Source: Zestomicrobium sp964482405 (GTDB lineage: Archaea > Thermoproteota > Thermoprotei_A > Sulfolobales > NBVN01). Taken from it: a stretch of DNA of 8,769 nucleotides. The notes below the pieces were generated by a model, which saw only the letters and a list, made by a program, of their open reading frames with translations, was not told the DNA's origin and made no database searches. Shown piece after piece: positions 6,322-8,769 of the stretch. How positions within the stretch are numbered: the first letter of the stretch is position 1; every line of letters begins with the position of its first letter. The position numbers and the translations under genes are program-made. Location of the stretch: positions 1 through 8,769 of the forward strand of contig CAYZXH010000048.1 of assembly GCA_964482405.1 (NCBI GenBank). The letters are read 5' to 3'.

Positions 6322-7205
6322 TGTTTAAGAAATCCTCTAGTCCTCTAGAGATAATAAGTTACCTCACTCAACTCTACCTAGTCTCAGCGTCTCTGATCAC
6401 GTCACTCTCTGCTCTCATGAGTTCTAGTCACATATTATCAGAGACCGCGTTAAAGCTTATGCTAATATTGATAACTATGGTAGCCGTAAGGAACGCACTT
6501 CTAGAAATTAATCGTTGGAGATACCTACTCATAATCTTAACCCTGCCGTTACTCACTATCCTCACGTACCATATAGTGAGTTCGGGGATAGGAGTTACTG
6601 ACGTAGTAACCCTCATAATCGTGTCTACACTACTAGGACTCTACCTACCTATCGAAAAGCAATCTACGAGCACCCTCCTATACAGTATGCTCACGCAGTT
6701 CTCCGCCTACTTCACGATATCCTCAGCTAAGACCTTAGCTCTTGAGTTGAAGGGAGCTTACGGAATCACTTTATCAACAATCATCTCACTCACGATGCTC
6801 GTCATAGGTCTTACGACACCTAACGTGCTAGAGAAACCTCTTAAGAATGCTTTAACCTTCCTAGAATCAAATATTATCAAATTAAGTAAGTTAAGAAGTT
6901 ACTTACCTAGGCTAGACCGACTGCGTAACCCGAAGAGATATCTAGCGTTGGGAATTACCCCAAGAACTATTGATAAGCTAGCTACACTACCCGTAATAGC
7001 GATTTATGAGGCATGCTTATGGGTCATCTCCAAATCAGTCCGTCTTGAAGAGAATATAGTCAGGGTGGTTATGAAAATATTGAGAGTGATAGAGATCGCG
7101 GGGAGACGCGTAGAAATATCACTAACATACTCCCTGCTCTTGATCGGACTACTCACTACATTAGCGTTGATAGCGTACGCAATCTTTACAGCGATAACCC
7201 GTTAG
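6321..7205 (+). CDS. Unrecognised multi-pass membrane protein ending the mrp operon
   Basis: I do not recognise this family. The 294-residue protein (295 if ATG 6318 is used; GAGGGT at 6310-6315 is better placed for 6321) has about six hydrophobic segments in residues 10-165. A basic, cytoplasm-like stretch (roughly 165-215, many Lys and Arg) follows, then a long amphipathic region (215-268) and a last membrane helix (270-290). The pattern of amphipathic helix plus final helix (ITPRTIDKLATLPVIAIYEA onward, then RRVEISLTYSLLLIGLL) recalls the C-terminal lateral helix and last helix of NuoL/HyfB-type subunits. That resemblance is weak and by eye. Being coupled to the antiporter gene by a 1-4 base overlap, it is probably an accessory subunit bracing the complex. 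No catalytic motif is visible. Confidence 0.8.
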   Translation: MFKKSSSPLEIISYLTQLYLVSASLITSLSALMSSSHILSETALKLMLILITMVAVRNALLEINRWRYLLIILTLPLLTILTYHIVSSGIGVTDVVTLIIVSTLLGLYLPIEKQSTSTLLYSMLTQFSAYFTISSAKTLALELKGAYGITLSTIISLTMLVIGLTTPNVLEKPLKNALTFLESNIIKLSKLRSYLPRLDRLRNPKRYLALGITPRTIDKLATLPVIAIYEACLWVISKSVRLEENIVRVVMKILRVIEIAGRRVEISLTYSLLLIGLLTTLALIAYAIFTAITR

Positions 7206-7230
7206 CCAACACATAATGAAGTGTGTAGAC

Positions 7231-7260
7231 TCAAGAGGAAGCGCTTGAAAATATATAAGG
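7231..7260 (+). promoter_or_regulatory. TATA promoter of trpS with an adjoining inverted repeat
   Basis: AAATATATAAGG at 7249-7260 is the strongest TATA box in the window. Transcription would start about 25 bases after its centre, near 7280. Immediately upstream, TCAAG (7231-7235) and CTTGA (7244-7248) form an inverted repeat around the palindrome AAGCGCTT (7239-7246), overlapping the expected BRE. A repressor bound there could block TFB, but no regulator is known from this sequence. Confidence 0.7.
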
Positions 7261-7287
7261 GATTGTATGCTTAATTTCTGTGTGGTG

Positions 7288-8412
7288 ATGCCTATTGTGG
7301 AGTTTAGGATAGATCCTTGGTCTTCCGAAGGTTTAAGAGATTACGAGAAGTTATTCGCGTATTTTGGCGTGAGACCTTTCAAGGAAGTTATTCATCGACT
7401 TGAGTTCTTCGGTCCATTACCGCTACCTATTAGGAGGGGTGCTGTGATAGGTCATAGAGATTTTGAGAGGGTTTTACATGCCCTCGAAAATAATTCTGAT
7501 TTCGCGATACTCACGGGGTTGATGCCTTCGGGGAAAATGCATTTAGGGCATAAGATGCTCATAGATCAAGTAATTTACTACCAGAGATTAGGTGCTGAGA
7601 TCTTCCTAGCTATAGCTGACGTGGAAGCCTACGGGGTGAGAAAACTTAGTAGGGAGGAAGTGATTAACATAGCTCTAGATGAGTACGTAGCTAACTATCT
7701 AGCCTTAGGACTAGAAACCAGGAAACTCCATATCTACTTCCAATCTAACTACAGGAGAGAGTATTATAGACTAATCCAGTTATTCGCTAAGAAGGTAACC
7801 ATGGCCGAACTAGTAGCGATATACGGGGAAGACCTAGAGCCAGCGAAGATAATGGCTGTGTTAACGCAGGCCGCTGACATACTACACCCGCAATTACCAC
7901 ACTTCGGAGGATTCAAAATAGTTTTAGTTCCTGTGGGTTTAGATCAAGACCCACACCTAAGACTAACTAGAGACATAGCTGACAGATTTAGTGAGGAGCT
8001 AGGGTTTACACGGCCTGCGTCAACCTACCATAAATTCTTGACAGGACTCACCGGAGGTAAGATGAGTTCATCAAAACCTGAGTCTTTCATAGCTTTAACA
8101 GACCCTGTGAACGAGTCAGTAAGTAAATTAATGAAGGCCTTCACAGGAGGTAGAGCAACGGCAGAGGAACAGAGGAGGTTAGGCGGCGAACCAGATAAGT
8201 GCCCTGTCTTCGAGCTAAATCAACTACACCTAGTCCTGGAAGATGAGGAATTGAGGAAAATCTACGAGGACTGCAGATCCGGCACGATGCTATGCGGTGA
8301 GTGCAAGCTCGCAACAGCTGAGAGACTCAGAAAATTCCTTGAGAAGCATCAAGAAAAACTAGCAAGCATGAAAGAGAAAGCAAGATCTCTGGTTGAGTTA
8401 CCTGACTTCTAG
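7288..8412 (+). CDS. trpS: Tryptophanyl-tRNA synthetase, archaeal/eukaryotic type
   Basis: A class I aminoacyl-tRNA synthetase that charges tRNA-Trp in the cytoplasm. In the 374-residue numbering, the HIGH-type motif is PSGKMHLGHK (80-89) and the KMSKS motif is KMSSS (258-262). VGLDQDPHLRLTRDIA (216-231) is a typical TrpRS block, and the N-terminal IDPWSSEGLRDYEKL marks the archaeal/eukaryotic TrpRS rather than TyrRS. A C-terminal Cys group (DCRSGTMLCGECK, 328-340) is common in this branch. Start: an in-frame ATG at 7267 lies only about 13 bases from the TATA centre, upstream of the expected transcript start, so it is unlikely. ATG 7288 would be nearly leaderless; GTG 7297 has GGTGAT (7284-7289) seven bases before it and is a serious alternative. 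Length is normal. Confidence 0.96.
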   Translation: MPIVEFRIDPWSSEGLRDYEKLFAYFGVRPFKEVIHRLEFFGPLPLPIRRGAVIGHRDFERVLHALENNSDFAILTGLMPSGKMHLGHKMLIDQVIYYQRLGAEIFLAIADVEAYGVRKLSREEVINIALDEYVANYLALGLETRKLHIYFQSNYRREYYRLIQLFAKKVTMAELVAIYGEDLEPAKIMAVLTQAADILHPQLPHFGGFKIVLVPVGLDQDPHLRLTRDIADRFSEELGFTRPASTYHKFLTGLTGGKMSSSKPESFIALTDPVNESVSKLMKAFTGGRATAEEQRRLGGEPDKCPVFELNQLHLVLEDEELRKIYEDCRSGTMLCGECKLATAERLRKFLEKHQEKLASMKEKARSLVELPDF

Positions 8413-8432
8413 TAAGGAATGAAAGCATGAAA

Positions 8433-8445
8433 GCTTAATTTAAGC
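8433..8445 (+). promoter_or_regulatory. Probable TATA element of the tRNA-Ser gene
   Basis: GCTTAATTTAAGC is a perfect inverted repeat about a central T, with an AATTTAA core. Its centre (8439) is about 30 bases before the tRNA start, the expected distance for an archaeal tRNA promoter. The symmetry may be chance, since TATA cores are often palindromic. Confidence 0.5.
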
Positions 8446-8469
8446 GGAAACGAAGATACTTCTGGAAGT

Positions 8470-8578
8470 GCCGGGGTGCCCGAGCGGTCCAAGGGGGTGG
8501 GCTCGAGTCACGTCCGGCATTGTGTAAGAGACCCACTGCCCCCTACGGGGCACGCGGGTTCAAATCCCGCCCCCGGCG
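8470..8578 (+). tRNA. tRNA-Ser(CGA) with a 23-nt intron at 37/38
   Basis: A complete class II tRNA reading UCG. The acceptor stem GCCGGGG (8470-8476) pairs fully with CCCCGGC (8571-8577), and the discriminator is G (8578), as expected for archaeal Ser. CC follows at 8579-8580 but then T, so CCA is completed after transcription, unlike the tRNA at the left edge. The anticodon stem is GTGGG (8497-8501) with CCCAC (8532-8536), and the anticodon CGA is 8504-8506. The variable arm is TGCCCC/GGGGCA, and the T-arm is GCGGG, TTCAAAT, CCCGC (8554-8570). The mature anticodon loop after intron removal is CTCGAGA. Leu is excluded by the anticodon and G73. Confidence 0.95.
8508..8530 (+). other. tRNA intron with bulge-helix-bulge fold
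   Basis: The exon-intron boundaries fold as a canonical BHB. The anticodon stem is followed by the 3' bulge AGA (8529-8531) and a four-position central helix, CTCG (8502-8505) against TAAG (8525-8528), with one C-A mismatch and one G-U. The 5' bulge is AGT (8506-8508), and the intron helix is CACG (8509-8512) with TGTG (8521-8524) and an eight-base loop. Cutting after the second base of each bulge removes 8508-8530. GAG occurs at both boundaries (8505-8507 and 8528-8530), so shifted cuts would give the same mature tRNA. Confidence 0.85.
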
Positions 8579-8583
8579 CCTCA

Positions 8584-8589
8584 ACTTTT
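8584..8589 (+). terminator. Short T-run after tRNA-Ser
   Basis: ACTTTT(C) begins a few bases after the tRNA 3' end. Archaeal tRNA genes commonly terminate on such T-runs without a hairpin. The run is short, so this is a modest call. Confidence 0.4.
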
Positions 8590-8712
8590 CGTAGTATTAG
8601 GTTTTCAGGAGCTAACGTGTGAGCGACTTGATGTAATCAGGAATGGAAACACAATTAATAATTTAACGTGAGGATCTAAGCACAACAACGCTACCGCTTC
8701 ATCATGTGAGAA

Positions 8713-8747
8713 CACTTTAAAAGAATATGTTAGGAATTTATTTAAGG
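8713..8747 (+). promoter_or_regulatory. Promoter-like AT-rich elements near the right edge
   Basis: CTTTAAAAG (about 8714-8722) and TTTATTTAAGG (8737-8747) both look like archaeal TATA boxes. The second would start a transcript at about the window edge, so a + strand gene probably begins just outside. The rest of 8590-8712 shows no ORF or recognisable RNA. Confidence 0.4.
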
Positions 8748-8769
8748 TCTAGTAAGTTGAGTGAAGAAT

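Noticed and set aside
657..7205. Membrane-bound hydrogenase (Mbh/Mbx) operon
   Set aside because: The membrane subunits resemble Mbh, but no hydrogenase large or small subunit or iron-sulfur subunit occurs, and the next gene is trpS.
39..8569. A 15-base identity, CGGGTTCAAATCCCG, at 39-53 and 8555-8569, as possible attachment sites of an integrated element
   Set aside because: It is the conserved T-arm shared by the two tRNAs. The DNA between them is housekeeping, with no integrase.
8638..8706. Possible box C/D guide RNA on the minus strand (ATGATGA at 8700-8706, CTGA near 8640)
   Set aside because: The C-box match is good, but D' and C' boxes with proper spacing are missing and the distance to the CTGA is too long for a standard guide RNA.

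Overview
This looks like chromosomal DNA from a thermophilic archaeon, most likely a crenarchaeote of the Thermoprotei. Several signs agree: TATA-box promoters of archaeal type, Shine-Dalgarno sites of the GGTGAT/GAGG kind, AT-rich protein genes using ATA, AGA and AGG codons, GC-rich tRNAs, a tRNA intron at 37/38 with a bulge-helix-bulge fold, and an archaeal/eukaryotic-type tryptophanyl-tRNA synthetase. The genus cannot be fixed from the sequence alone.

Layout, left to right. Positions 1-65 are the 3' part of a long-variable-arm tRNA, probably Leu, cut by the window edge. Positions 66-656 hold no convincing protein gene. They contain a G/T-rich tract (about 144-205) and then a sharply GC-rich island (about 307-506; 64% GC over 311-470 against 38% over 151-300). 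The island has a promoter-like sequence at its left edge and complementary ends, so it is the best candidate for an undescribed structured RNA.

Positions 657-7205 are one tight + strand operon of nine membrane-protein genes, overlapping or at most 5 bases apart. They encode a cation/proton antiporter of the Mrp (Mnh) family, related to the membrane arm of Mbh hydrogenases and complex I. The order is MrpF, MrpG, an 82-aa MbhD-like piece, an MbhE+MrpB fusion, MrpC, MrpE, a degenerate MrpD-like antiporter subunit, a complete MrpA-N/NuoL-like antiporter subunit, and an unrecognised membrane protein. All seven Mrp functions can be found, but the giant MrpA subunit is split into separate pieces placed at opposite ends of the operon. 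No hydrogenase or NADH-oxidising subunit is present in the window. Together the products should form a membrane complex exchanging H+ for Na+ (inference from family).

Positions 7288-8412 encode tryptophanyl-tRNA synthetase from its own TATA promoter. Positions 8470-8578 are tRNA-Ser(CGA) with a 23-nt intron. Positions 8581-8769 hold no gene, but a promoter-like sequence close to the right edge suggests another gene starts just outside.

The points most worth following are the GC-rich RNA candidate, the fragmented Mrp complex with charge-swapped residues in its MrpD-like subunit, and the orphan 294/295-aa membrane protein closing the operon.
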